Under the pieces are notes generated by a model. It had not been told where the DNA came from and made no database searches. It saw only the letters and a program-made list of their open reading frames with translations. Source: Terrimesophilobacter sp039923755 (GTDB lineage Bacteria; Actinomycetota; Actinomycetes; Actinomycetales; Microbacteriaceae). Taken from it: 6,734 nucleotides of DNA. Below are positions 1 to 5,225 of the stretch, in pieces (positions within the stretch are counted from its first letter, which is position 1; every line of letters begins with the position of its first letter). Both the position numbers and the translations under genes were made by a program. The DNA lies in contig JBDTCD010000178.1 of assembly GCA_039923755.1 (NCBI GenBank), positions 1 to 6,734 of the forward strand, written 5' to 3'.

Positions 1-5
1 GTGAG

Positions 6-11
6 CTCCTT
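6..11 (-). promoter_or_regulatory. Candidate ribosome binding site of a divergent gene off the left edge
   Basis: Read on the minus strand, these bases are AAGGAG, a near-perfect Shine-Dalgarno core. Only five further bases (CTCAC) remain before the window ends, which is about the usual distance to a start codon. I infer that a minus-strand gene, divergent from the TetR gene, may begin just outside the window. No codon of it is visible, so this is a motif match plus context only. Confidence 0.35.
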
Positions 12-55
12 AGGTGCTGCCCCGACGTGCACATTGCCCGCCTGTGGCGCGCTGC

Positions 56-67
56 GTTGAAGTCAAC
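56..67. repeat. Short perfect inverted repeat, possible operator
   Basis: GTTGA (56-60) and TCAAC (63-67) form perfect 5-base arms around AG. The repeat abuts the TATA element at 66-73, where a regulator site would be expected. Arms this short can occur by chance. I cannot say which regulator would bind. Confidence 0.3.
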
Positions 68-73
68 TATAAC
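66..73. promoter_or_regulatory. Overlapping back-to-back -10-like elements
   Basis: On the plus strand, bases 68-73 read TATAAC. On the minus strand, bases 71-66 read TATAGT. Each matches the TATAAT consensus at five of six positions, and they share the same TATA. They lie between the TetR gene on the right and the possible divergent gene on the left, where a bidirectional promoter would be expected. No convincing -35 hexamer is visible at 16-18 bp in either direction, so the call is tentative. Confidence 0.3.
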
Positions 74-98
74 CAAACCTGCCTGCACTCCCACCGAG

Positions 99-113
99 AA
101 TTCACCGTGTGAA
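99..113. promoter_or_regulatory. Candidate TetR operator or half-site upstream of the repressor gene
   Basis: TTCAC (101-105) and GTGAA (109-113) form a perfect inverted repeat around CGT. The left arm extends to AATTCACC (99-106). That 8-mer is the exact complement of GGTGAATT at 824-831, in the palindrome over the ABC gene start. A shared half-site at both promoters is what an autoregulating TetR repressor would need. The arm spacing differs by 3 bp between the two sites (13 versus 16 bp from TTCA to TGAA), so only the half-site is truly shared. Confidence 0.35.
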
Positions 114-162
114 CAGAGAACACACCGGCCGCCCATAGGATCGAGGAGACTAGCCTGTCGTT

Positions 163-813
163 ATGGCAGCAGGTCCAGGCGACGAGTCGATCCCACGCCC
201 TCGTGGCCGCCGTCGACACGGCGAGGGGGATGCTCGAACCCAGATCATCGCTGCCGCGTCGAAGGAGTTCCTCGACAACGGATATGACGCGACGTCGATG
301 CGAGCGATCGCGAGGAGAGCCGGAGTCGACCCCGCTCTGGTCCACCACTATTTCGAGGAAAAGGCCGAGCTGTTCGCGGCGTCCGTGAGTTCTCCGGTGC
401 GCCCCGACGTCATCGTAAGGGAGGTGCTGCGCGGGCCGAGGGACCAGATCGGCGTGAACCTCGTCACGATCGCACTCACGTCGATGGAGACGGGAAAGTC
501 TGCCGAGCGGATCATCAGCCTCATTCGCACCGCCCTCGGGCACGACTTCGCGGCAACGATGCTTCGCCAGTTCCTCACGAGAGAAGTGCTGCGCAAGATC
601 GCCGACGAACTCGGCGTCGACGACGGTGACCTGCGGGCGACCGCGGTGGCATCGCAACTCGTTGGCCTGTTCGTGGTGCGGTACGGCGTGCGGGTTGAGC
701 CACTCGCGAGCGCACCGATCGCGGAAGTGGCCGCTCGTATTGGACCCGTCATCCAGTGGCACCTTGTGGGCTACCCGGCACCGCTTGACAGCGGTGCGGC
801 AACCCGCGAATAA
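163..813 (+). CDS. TetR/AcrR family transcriptional regulator
   Basis: A 216-residue DNA-binding repressor, the usual length for the family. After a basic, probably disordered tail (residues 12-19, rich in Arg), the N-terminal helical domain starts near residue 24. Its helix-turn-helix is at about 44-63 (T-S-M-R-A-I-A-R-R-A-G-V-D-P-A-L-V-H-H-Y), followed by the typical YFEEKAELF. The C-terminal part (about 100-205), with LRxFL, an xxLRA segment, GLFVVRYGVRVEPLA and a final helix ending in G, resembles the TetR_C_16 ligand-binding domain of actinobacterial exporter regulators. ATG 163 is the first start after an in-frame stop at 151-153. A GAGGAG motif (143-148) lies 14 nt upstream, which is a long spacing. 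The ABC exporter genes follow 8 nt downstream, so it most likely represses them and is relieved by an exported compound. The ligand cannot be told from sequence. Confidence 0.93.
   Translation: MAAGPGDESIPRPRGRRRHGEGDARTQIIAAASKEFLDNGYDATSMRAIARRAGVDPALVHHYFEEKAELFAASVSSPVRPDVIVREVLRGPRDQIGVNLVTIALTSMETGKSAERIISLIRTALGHDFAATMLRQFLTREVLRKIADELGVDDGDLRATAVASQLVGLFVVRYGVRVEPLASAPIAEVAARIGPVIQWHLVGYPAPLDSGAATRE
778..797 (+). repeat. Perfect 7-bp hairpin at the end of the TetR gene
   Basis: GCACCGC (778-784) and GCGGTGC (791-797) are exact inverted repeats around the six-base loop TTGACA. The loop is itself the -35 hexamer of the promoter called at 785-814. In a read-through tetR transcript this would form a stable hairpin just before the stop codon. 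No T-tract follows, so it is not a classical terminator. It may attenuate read-through or simply be a coincidence in GC-rich coding sequence. Confidence 0.45.
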
Positions 814-814
814 T
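785..814 (+). promoter_or_regulatory. Sigma-70-type promoter for the ABC genes, predicted leaderless
   Basis: TTGACA (785-790) matches the -35 consensus exactly. AATAAT (809-814) matches five of six bases of TATAAT at an 18-bp spacing. Transcription would begin at about 821-822, that is on or next to the A of the ATPase ATG at 822. No Shine-Dalgarno sequence precedes that ATG, and leaderless mRNAs are common in actinobacteria. The promoter lies inside the last codons of the TetR gene, so the exporter could be transcribed separately from its repressor. Confidence 0.6.
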
Positions 815-832
815 TCATCACATGGTGAATTA
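811..832. promoter_or_regulatory. Palindrome over the -10 element and ATPase start codon, likely TetR operator
   Basis: The left half is TAATTCATCAC (811-821). The reverse complement of the right half (822-832) is TAATTCACCAT. Nine of eleven positions match, including the first seven in a row. The centre falls on the ATPase start codon, and the element overlaps the -10 hexamer and the predicted transcription start, the classical position for a repressor that blocks polymerase. TetR proteins usually bind palindromes of this size. Binding by the neighbouring repressor is an inference. Confidence 0.5.
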
Positions 833-1574
833 TGCACTCCACACGGACGACCTGAGAGTCCGGCGCGGCAAGCGCGAAGTTTTGCACGGAGTCTCCTTCG
901 ATGTGCCACAAGGATCGCTGGTCGGGCTCCTCGGACCGAGCGGGTCCGGCAAGACCACGCTCATGCGAGCGATTGTGGGGGTGCAGCGTGGCGTAAAGGG
1001 GCTCGTCACCGTGCTCGGGCATCCGGCGGGAAGTGCGATTTTGCGCCACAAAGTCGGCTACGTGACACAGGATGCCAGCGTCTACGGGGATCTCACGGTG
1101 CGCCAGAACCTCAACTACTTCGCCGCCATCCTCCACGCGGATCGCGCCGATGTCGATCGCGTCATCGTGGCGACCGACCTCTCTGAGCAGGCGAACCAAC
1201 TCGTCGACTCGCTCTCCGGCGGGCAGCTCAGTCGGGCATCACTGGCAGTCGCCCTACTCGGCTCCCCCGAACTGCTCGTCCTGGATGAACCCACTGTGGG
1301 GCTCGACCCGATCCTGAGGGTGGAATTGTGGTCGATGTTCCGCCGCCTTGCCGAAGCGGGAACCACAGTGCTCGTTTCGAGTCATGTCATGGACGAGGCG
1401 AACAGGTGCGACCGACTAGTACTCCTGCGGGAGGGCGAGATCCTCGCCGATGAAACACCGGCGGGTCTTCTCGAACGAACCGGGACCACCGACACGGAGG
1501 CGGCATTCCTCGCAATCATCCGACACCATCCGAAACACCTGGATACGCAACTCGATGGCGAGGCGGCATCGTGA
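822..1574 (+). CDS. ABC transporter ATP-binding protein, ABC-2 (drug export) type
   Basis: A 250-residue nucleotide-binding subunit that should hydrolyse ATP on the cytoplasmic side to power the permease encoded next. All core motifs are present: Walker A GPSGSGKTT (38-46), Q-loop Gln83 in GYVTQD, signature LSGGQ (131-135), Walker B LLVLDEP (151-157) with catalytic Glu156, D-loop GLDP (160-163) and H-loop His188 in SSHVMDEA. The order and the C-terminal tail resemble the DrrA/CcmA-like subfamily of two-gene exporters. ATG 822 has no Shine-Dalgarno sequence. It lies 8 nt after the TetR stop and at the predicted transcription start, so leaderless translation is likely. GTG 825 is the next possible start and would change the protein by one residue. 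The stop overlaps the permease start by 4 bases. The substrate is unknown; a hydrophobic toxin, antibiotic or lipid is typical. Confidence 0.95.
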   Translation: MVNYALHTDDLRVRRGKREVLHGVSFDVPQGSLVGLLGPSGSGKTTLMRAIVGVQRGVKGLVTVLGHPAGSAILRHKVGYVTQDASVYGDLTVRQNLNYFAAILHADRADVDRVIVATDLSEQANQLVDSLSGGQLSRASLAVALLGSPELLVLDEPTVGLDPILRVELWSMFRRLAEAGTTVLVSSHVMDEANRCDRLVLLREGEILADETPAGLLERTGTTDTEAAFLAIIRHHPKHLDTQLDGEAAS

Positions 1575-2305
1575 GCCCACGCCGCACTCTCGCGACCGCT
1601 GGGCGGGTACTCACTCAGATCCGTCACGATCCCCGCACGATCGTCCTGCTTCTCATTGTGCCGAGCCTTCTCATTGGCCTCCTCGCCTGGATCTTCAACA
1701 ACCCTCCTGTGTTCAACCAGGTGGGCCCGGCGGTACTAGCCCTGTTCCCGTTCACCATCATGTTCGTCGTGACGAGCATCACGACGCTGCGGGAACGGCG
1801 TACCGGAACGCTCGAACGGTTGCTCACCCTGCCGATCAGCAAACTCGACATCATCCTGGGGTATGCGCTCGCCTTCGGCCTGCTGGCGGTGTTCCAGGCT
1901 GGAATCGCTGTTGGCTTCTCCATTTGGGTATGCGGGCTCGAGATCAGCGGTTCGGTGTGGCTGCTGCTCGCCATGGCCGTCGCGGATGCCATCCTTGGGA
2001 CGGCGCTCGGCCTGTTGGCGAGCGCGTTCGCCAACACTGATTTCCAGGTAGTGCAGTTCATGCCCGCGTTCATCTTCCCGCAGGTACTTCTTGGAGGGCT
2101 CATTCTTCCGCGGGACCACATGCCGGACGTGCTGCACGCGATCTCCGACTGGCTCCCGCTCTCACACGCGATCGACGCGCTCAATGCCATCGCACGAAAT
2201 GACCAGGATGTGTCGTACTTCTGGATGAAACTGTTCATTATCGCCGCGTTCATCGTCGGTGCAATCATCCTAGGATCGGTGACGCTCAAGCGCCGCACGC
2301 CGTAG
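1571..2305 (+). CDS. ABC-2 type transporter permease
   Basis: A 244-residue integral membrane subunit, normal length for a DrrB/YadH-like ABC-2 permease. Six hydrophobic stretches are visible at about 24-42, 52-73, 97-121, 128-152, 163-180 and 220-239. After the second comes LRERRTGTLERLLTLPIS (73-90), the conserved cytoplasmic coupling segment of this family that contacts the ATPase. The P-x-F-I-F-P-Q-x-L-L-G-G-L-I-x-P motif near 165-180 and the W-L-P-L-S-H-A segment (194-200) are also typical. The start is GTG 1571, in a GTGA overlap with the ATPase stop. GAGG at 1560-1563 is spaced 7 nt from it, so the two subunits are translationally coupled. One permease of this size implies a homodimer with two ATPases. 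Direction should be export, by family; the substrate is not predictable. Confidence 0.94.
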   Translation: MSPRRTLATAGRVLTQIRHDPRTIVLLLIVPSLLIGLLAWIFNNPPVFNQVGPAVLALFPFTIMFVVTSITTLRERRTGTLERLLTLPISKLDIILGYALAFGLLAVFQAGIAVGFSIWVCGLEISGSVWLLLAMAVADAILGTALGLLASAFANTDFQVVQFMPAFIFPQVLLGGLILPRDHMPDVLHAISDWLPLSHAIDALNAIARNDQDVSYFWMKLFIIAAFIVGAIILGSVTLKRRTP

Positions 2306-2322
2306 CAGTCGCCGGAGTCGGC

Positions 2323-2369
2323 CATCCGCATCCCGCCACCTCTCTCCCCTCCGCCCCCATACGCTCCGC
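2323..2369 (+). terminator. C-rich, G-poor tract after the permease, possible Rho loading region
   Basis: This 47-base stretch starts 18 bases after the permease stop. By hand count it has 29 C and only 5 G, with many YC dinucleotides. Such C-over-G bubbles just after a stop codon are typical of Rho utilisation sites in GC-rich bacteria. It would act only on plus-strand transcripts, that is the exporter mRNA. The composition is seen; the function is inferred. Confidence 0.35.
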
Positions 2370-2375
2370 GATCCT

Positions 2376-2433
2376 CGACTCGGGTCGTTCGGCGACCTCG
2401 AACCCAGTGATACCCGCAAAACGACCCGACTCG
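2376..2433. terminator. Imperfect inverted repeat between convergent genes, possible bidirectional terminator
   Basis: CGACTCGGGTCGTT (2376-2389) pairs with AACGACCCGACTCG (2420-2433) at 13 of 14 positions across a 30-base loop. A smaller hairpin, GGTCG-TTCGG-CGACC (2383-2397), competes with the left arm. The element lies 70 bases after the permease stop and about 42 bases beyond the beta-glucosidase stop, where a terminator serving both operons would be expected. No T-tract follows on either strand, so it is not a canonical intrinsic terminator. Confidence 0.45.
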
Positions 2434-2443
2434 CGGGATGAAA

Positions 2444-2461
2444 GTAGGAGTAGGAGTAGGG
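2444..2461. repeat. Hexamer tandem repeat GTAGGA x3
   Basis: Two perfect copies of GTAGGA are followed by GTAGGG, immediately downstream of the beta-glucosidase stop codon. It is a small, possibly length-variable microrepeat with no evident function. Confidence 0.55.
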
Positions 2462-2475
2462 AAGGCAGAGGCCGA

Positions 2476-3879
2476 TCAGCGAGCGGCGAGCACGTCCCGC
2501 AGCCAGCGATACGAGTCTTTCGGCGTTCGCTCGAGCGTTTCAAAATCCACGTGCACGAGCCCGAAACGCTGGGAGAACCCTGCCGCCCACTCCCAGTTAT
2601 CGAGCAGGGACCACACGTAGTAGCCGCGCACGTCAATGCCCGGTGCTCCATCGAGCACGATCGCGAGATGCTCAGCGAGGTAGTCAATTCGCTGCTCGTC
2701 GGCGAATACGCCCGCCTCGCTGCGCACATCCGGGTAACTCACGCCGCCTTCGGTGATGTATACGGGCGGAAGCGCATCACCATATCGCTCGACCACCTCG
2801 CCGAGCGCGACGCCGAGATACTCCGGAGCGATGGGCCAACCGAACCCGGTCTTCGCAAACTCGGGGAACTGGACGAGCGAGAACGGCAGGTCTTTCATGC
2901 GTTCGGCCTCGCCATCCGGTGTCACGCCATCCTTCGGGGAACCTGCCTGGATGCGCGTGGGCATGTAGTAATTGAGGCCATAGAAGTCGAGGGGCTGATG
3001 GATGATGGCGAGATCATCTTCGTCTACCTCGCTGAGCGCCCGGAACAGTCTGCCGGAACCGAACGGCGGCTTCGGGTAGGTGCCGAGCAGCACGGGGTCG
3101 GCGAAGATCCGGTTGTGCACCGTGTCAAATACGCTCGCAAAGTAGCGGTCGGTGAACCTGTCGCGTGCCGGCACAACGGGCGAATGCACGTTGGTCATAC
3201 CGATCTCGCCCGACACTCCCGCCGCGCGCAGAGCCTGCACAGCGTAACCGTGCCCGAGCAACTGGTTATGAGCGGACGGCAGCGCGTCGAAGAGAAGTTC
3301 TGACCCCGGCGCGTGAACGCCGAGCGCGTAACCGTTCAGCGTGACGGTCGTCGGCTCATTGATGGTCACCCATTTGTCGACGCGGTCGCCGAACGCCTCC
3401 GCCGCGAGGGTTGCATAATCGCCGAGTCTTTTCGCGGTGTCGCGTTTCAGCCAACCGCCAACGTGCTGGAGTTCCTCCGGAGTGTCCCAGTGGTACAGGG
3501 TCGCCATGGGGCTGATGCCGGCGGCCAACAACTCATCGAGCAGTCGGTCGTAGAATGCAACGCCGTCGCGGTTGGCGTGTCCCTTGCCGCCCGGCTGGAT
3601 GCGTGGCCAGGACAGCGAGAACCGGTACGAGTCGATCCCGAGTTCCTTCATGAGCGCGACGTCTTCGCGATACAGGTGGTAGTGGTCGTCGGTGATGTCC
3701 GCCGTGCTCCCATCGACGATGCGGCCGGGTTGCGACATAAACGTGTCCCACGTTGAGGCCCCGCGGCCCCCCGCCCGCACGGCCCCCTCGATCTGGAACG
3801 CAGCAGTAGCCAGGCCCATGGTGAAACCTCTCGGGATTCGCTCAGCGAAGGTGGCTGGTAAACGTTCGCCCTCGTTCAT
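2476..3879 (-). CDS. Glycoside hydrolase family 1 beta-glucosidase (intracellular)
   Basis: A 467-residue retaining glycosidase with a single (beta/alpha)8 barrel, normal length for bacterial GH1. It should release terminal beta-linked glucose or a similar sugar from a glycoside. Seen motifs: ATAAFQIEGA with Gln29, GRGASTWDTF (39-47), YRFSLSWPRI (85-94), YHWD with His130, acid/base Glu175 in TINEP, NYY (303-305), nucleophile Glu377 in YITEGG, and the sugar-binding WSLLDNWEWAAGFSQRFGLVHVD (423-445) with Glu430 and Trp431. The last motif fits unphosphorylated sugars, not a 6-phospho-beta-glucosidase. Position 378 is Gly where the family signature has Asn (TENG). No signal peptide is present. 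The ATG overlaps the oxidase stop as ATGA, with GAAAGGG 10 nt upstream (3890-3896). It is the last gene of the minus-strand operon. The exact substrate is unknown. Confidence 0.95.
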   Translation of the reverse strand: MNEGERLPATFAERIPRGFTMGLATAAFQIEGAVRAGGRGASTWDTFMSQPGRIVDGSTADITDDHYHLYREDVALMKELGIDSYRFSLSWPRIQPGGKGHANRDGVAFYDRLLDELLAAGISPMATLYHWDTPEELQHVGGWLKRDTAKRLGDYATLAAEAFGDRVDKWVTINEPTTVTLNGYALGVHAPGSELLFDALPSAHNQLLGHGYAVQALRAAGVSGEIGMTNVHSPVVPARDRFTDRYFASVFDTVHNRIFADPVLLGTYPKPPFGSGRLFRALSEVDEDDLAIIHQPLDFYGLNYYMPTRIQAGSPKDGVTPDGEAERMKDLPFSLVQFPEFAKTGFGWPIAPEYLGVALGEVVERYGDALPPVYITEGGVSYPDVRSEAGVFADEQRIDYLAEHLAIVLDGAPGIDVRGYYVWSLLDNWEWAAGFSQRFGLVHVDFETLERTPKDSYRWLRDVLAAR

Positions 3880-5225
3880 GCGCCGAGCACCCTTTCAAGG
3901 TAAGGATTTGCGAATACCCGATCCGGGTCGAGACGATCGCGTATCGCGAGGAAGTCGGAGAATTTTGGATACAACATGGACAGTGATGATGCATCCTGGA
4001 AGTGGATCTTGCCCCAGTGAGGACGCCCATCGAAACCACGCAGAATGTCTTCAACAGCGTGGAAGTATTCCAGATGGTTTTCTCGCCAATAGCGATGCAC
4101 GGCAAGATAACCGCTGTCCCGACCTGTCGCCGTCGACAGCCACAGGTCGTCGGCTGCAGCAGCCCGCACCTCGATCGGGAACGAGATCCGCCAACCACGC
4201 GAGTTGATGAGCGAGCGGATTGCCCGGACGGCATCCGGGACCGCCTCACGAGGAATCGCATACTCCATCTCGCGGAACCGCACCGAGCGCTGTGTGGTGA
4301 AGACCGAGGTCGATACGTCCGTGAACTCCCGATTGCCGGTGAGTTTGCTCGCGAGCCGGTTCATTCCCGGAACGACGGCGGGCCATGCCCTACCCGCTCC
4401 GCACGTGGCGGCAAACAATCCGTTCGCCATGAGGGAGTCATCAACCCAGCGCTTGGTGCGGCTGAGCGGATGCAGTAAAGAATCGGCGGCAAGCCGAGTA
4501 TTGGTCTTTGTCAGCACGGAATCGGTGTGCGGGAACCAGTAAAACTCAAAGTGATCGCTCGAGGCGACACGCTCCGCAAATCCGTCAAGCACGGTGTCGA
4601 ATGGTTCTGGCCGCTCGAGCGCGTGAAGCACGAACGCAGGCACGCACTGGACGGTCACCTCGACGAGGATCCCGAGAGCTCCAAGCCCCAACTTCACGGC
4701 AGGCAAGAGGTCGGTGTTCTCCGTCTCACTCACGCGCAGGATGCTTCCCTTCGCGGTCACGAGCGTGGCCGCGACAAGTTGCGCCGCGATCCCGCGGAAG
4801 GAGCCGCCGGTGCCATGAGTGCCCGTGGAGGTGGCACCAGCGATGGTCTGCCGGTCGATGTCACCGAGATTTTCCATTGCGAGGCCGTGCGGTGCGAGAA
4901 GGGCCGGTAATTGGTAGAGGTTCGTTCCGGCTCCGAGCGTGACCCGCCGCAGTGCGGTATCGACGTGGTGAAGCCCGTCGAGCCCGGAGAGATCCAGCTG
5001 GATGCCGGGTGCCGCAGCGATCGCCGTGAAGCTGTGACCCGCTCCGACCGCCTTTACCGGGAGGCCGAGTTCGCGCGCCCGCGCCACGACCTCCACCACC
5101 TCGCCGATGCTCGTCGGCCTCGCGATGTACACCGGTTCGGCGGTCTCCACACGACCCCAGTTTTGCCAGTGCCTGCCCGGGGAGAGAATTCCTGCCGCGC
5201 CGTGCCGGGTCGTCATGCCTGTCAC
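3876..5225 (-). CDS. FAD-dependent sugar-lactone oxidase (D-arabinono-1,4-lactone/L-gulonolactone oxidase family)
   Basis: A 449-residue flavoenzyme of the VAO/PCMH superfamily: an N-terminal FAD-binding domain (about 30-200), then the ALO substrate domain. GAGHSF (61-66) carries His64, the usual covalent flavin attachment residue. ENLGDIDRQTIAGATSTGTHGTG (118-140) is the conserved FAD-contacting stretch. HWGK (403-406) and the DPDRVFANPYL end are hallmarks of the ALO domain. The family oxidises aldono-1,4-lactones, or alditols in relatives such as AldO, often giving hydrogen peroxide; the substrate here is not determined. The open frame extends to 5345, but I start at GTG 5225. It overlaps the previous stop as GTGA and has GAAGG 7 nt upstream (5233-5237). 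The longer N-terminus is Arg-rich shadow sequence inside the upstream gene. ATG 5216 is an alternative start 3 codons in. No signal peptide or membrane segment is seen. Confidence 0.9.
   Translation of the reverse strand: MTGMTTRHGAAGILSPGRHWQNWGRVETAEPVYIARPTSIGEVVEVVARARELGLPVKAVGAGHSFTAIAAAPGIQLDLSGLDGLHHVDTALRRVTLGAGTNLYQLPALLAPHGLAMENLGDIDRQTIAGATSTGTHGTGGSFRGIAAQLVAATLVTAKGSILRVSETENTDLLPAVKLGLGALGILVEVTVQCVPAFVLHALERPEPFDTVLDGFAERVASSDHFEFYWFPHTDSVLTKTNTRLAADSLLHPLSRTKRWVDDSLMANGLFAATCGAGRAWPAVVPGMNRLASKLTGNREFTDVSTSVFTTQRSVRFREMEYAIPREAVPDAVRAIRSLINSRGWRISFPIEVRAAAADDLWLSTATGRDSGYLAVHRYWRENHLEYFHAVEDILRGFDGRPHWGKIHFQDASSLSMLYPKFSDFLAIRDRLDPDRVFANPYLERVLGA

Noticed and set aside
107..125. 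GTGTG/CACAC inverted repeat around a 9-base spacer
   Set aside because: The 5-base arms overlap the better-supported TTCAC/GTGAA repeat and do not recur elsewhere in the window.
136..141. TAGGAT as a -10 element for tetR
   Set aside because: No -35 resembling TTGACA lies at 16-19 bp. The best partial match, TGAACA at 110-115, would need a 20-bp spacer.
67..909. A 280-residue minus-strand open frame antisense to the TetR gene
   Set aside because: It is Arg/His-rich with no recognisable domain, and it lies opposite a clear TetR protein. It is a GC-rich shadow frame.
626..1186. A 186-residue plus-strand frame bridging the TetR and ATPase genes
   Set aside because: It is in a different frame from two clear genes and rich in Arg/His/Ser, with no domain.
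2407..3303. A 298-residue plus-strand open frame opposite the beta-glucosidase gene
   Set aside because: It is charge-rich and low in hydrophobic periodicity, with no family resemblance, while the other strand encodes complete GH1 motifs.
5214..5216. ATG 5216 as the start of the lactone oxidase
   Set aside because: The GAAGG motif is 16 nt away, against 7 nt for GTG 5225, which also overlaps the upstream stop. Kept only as an alternative.
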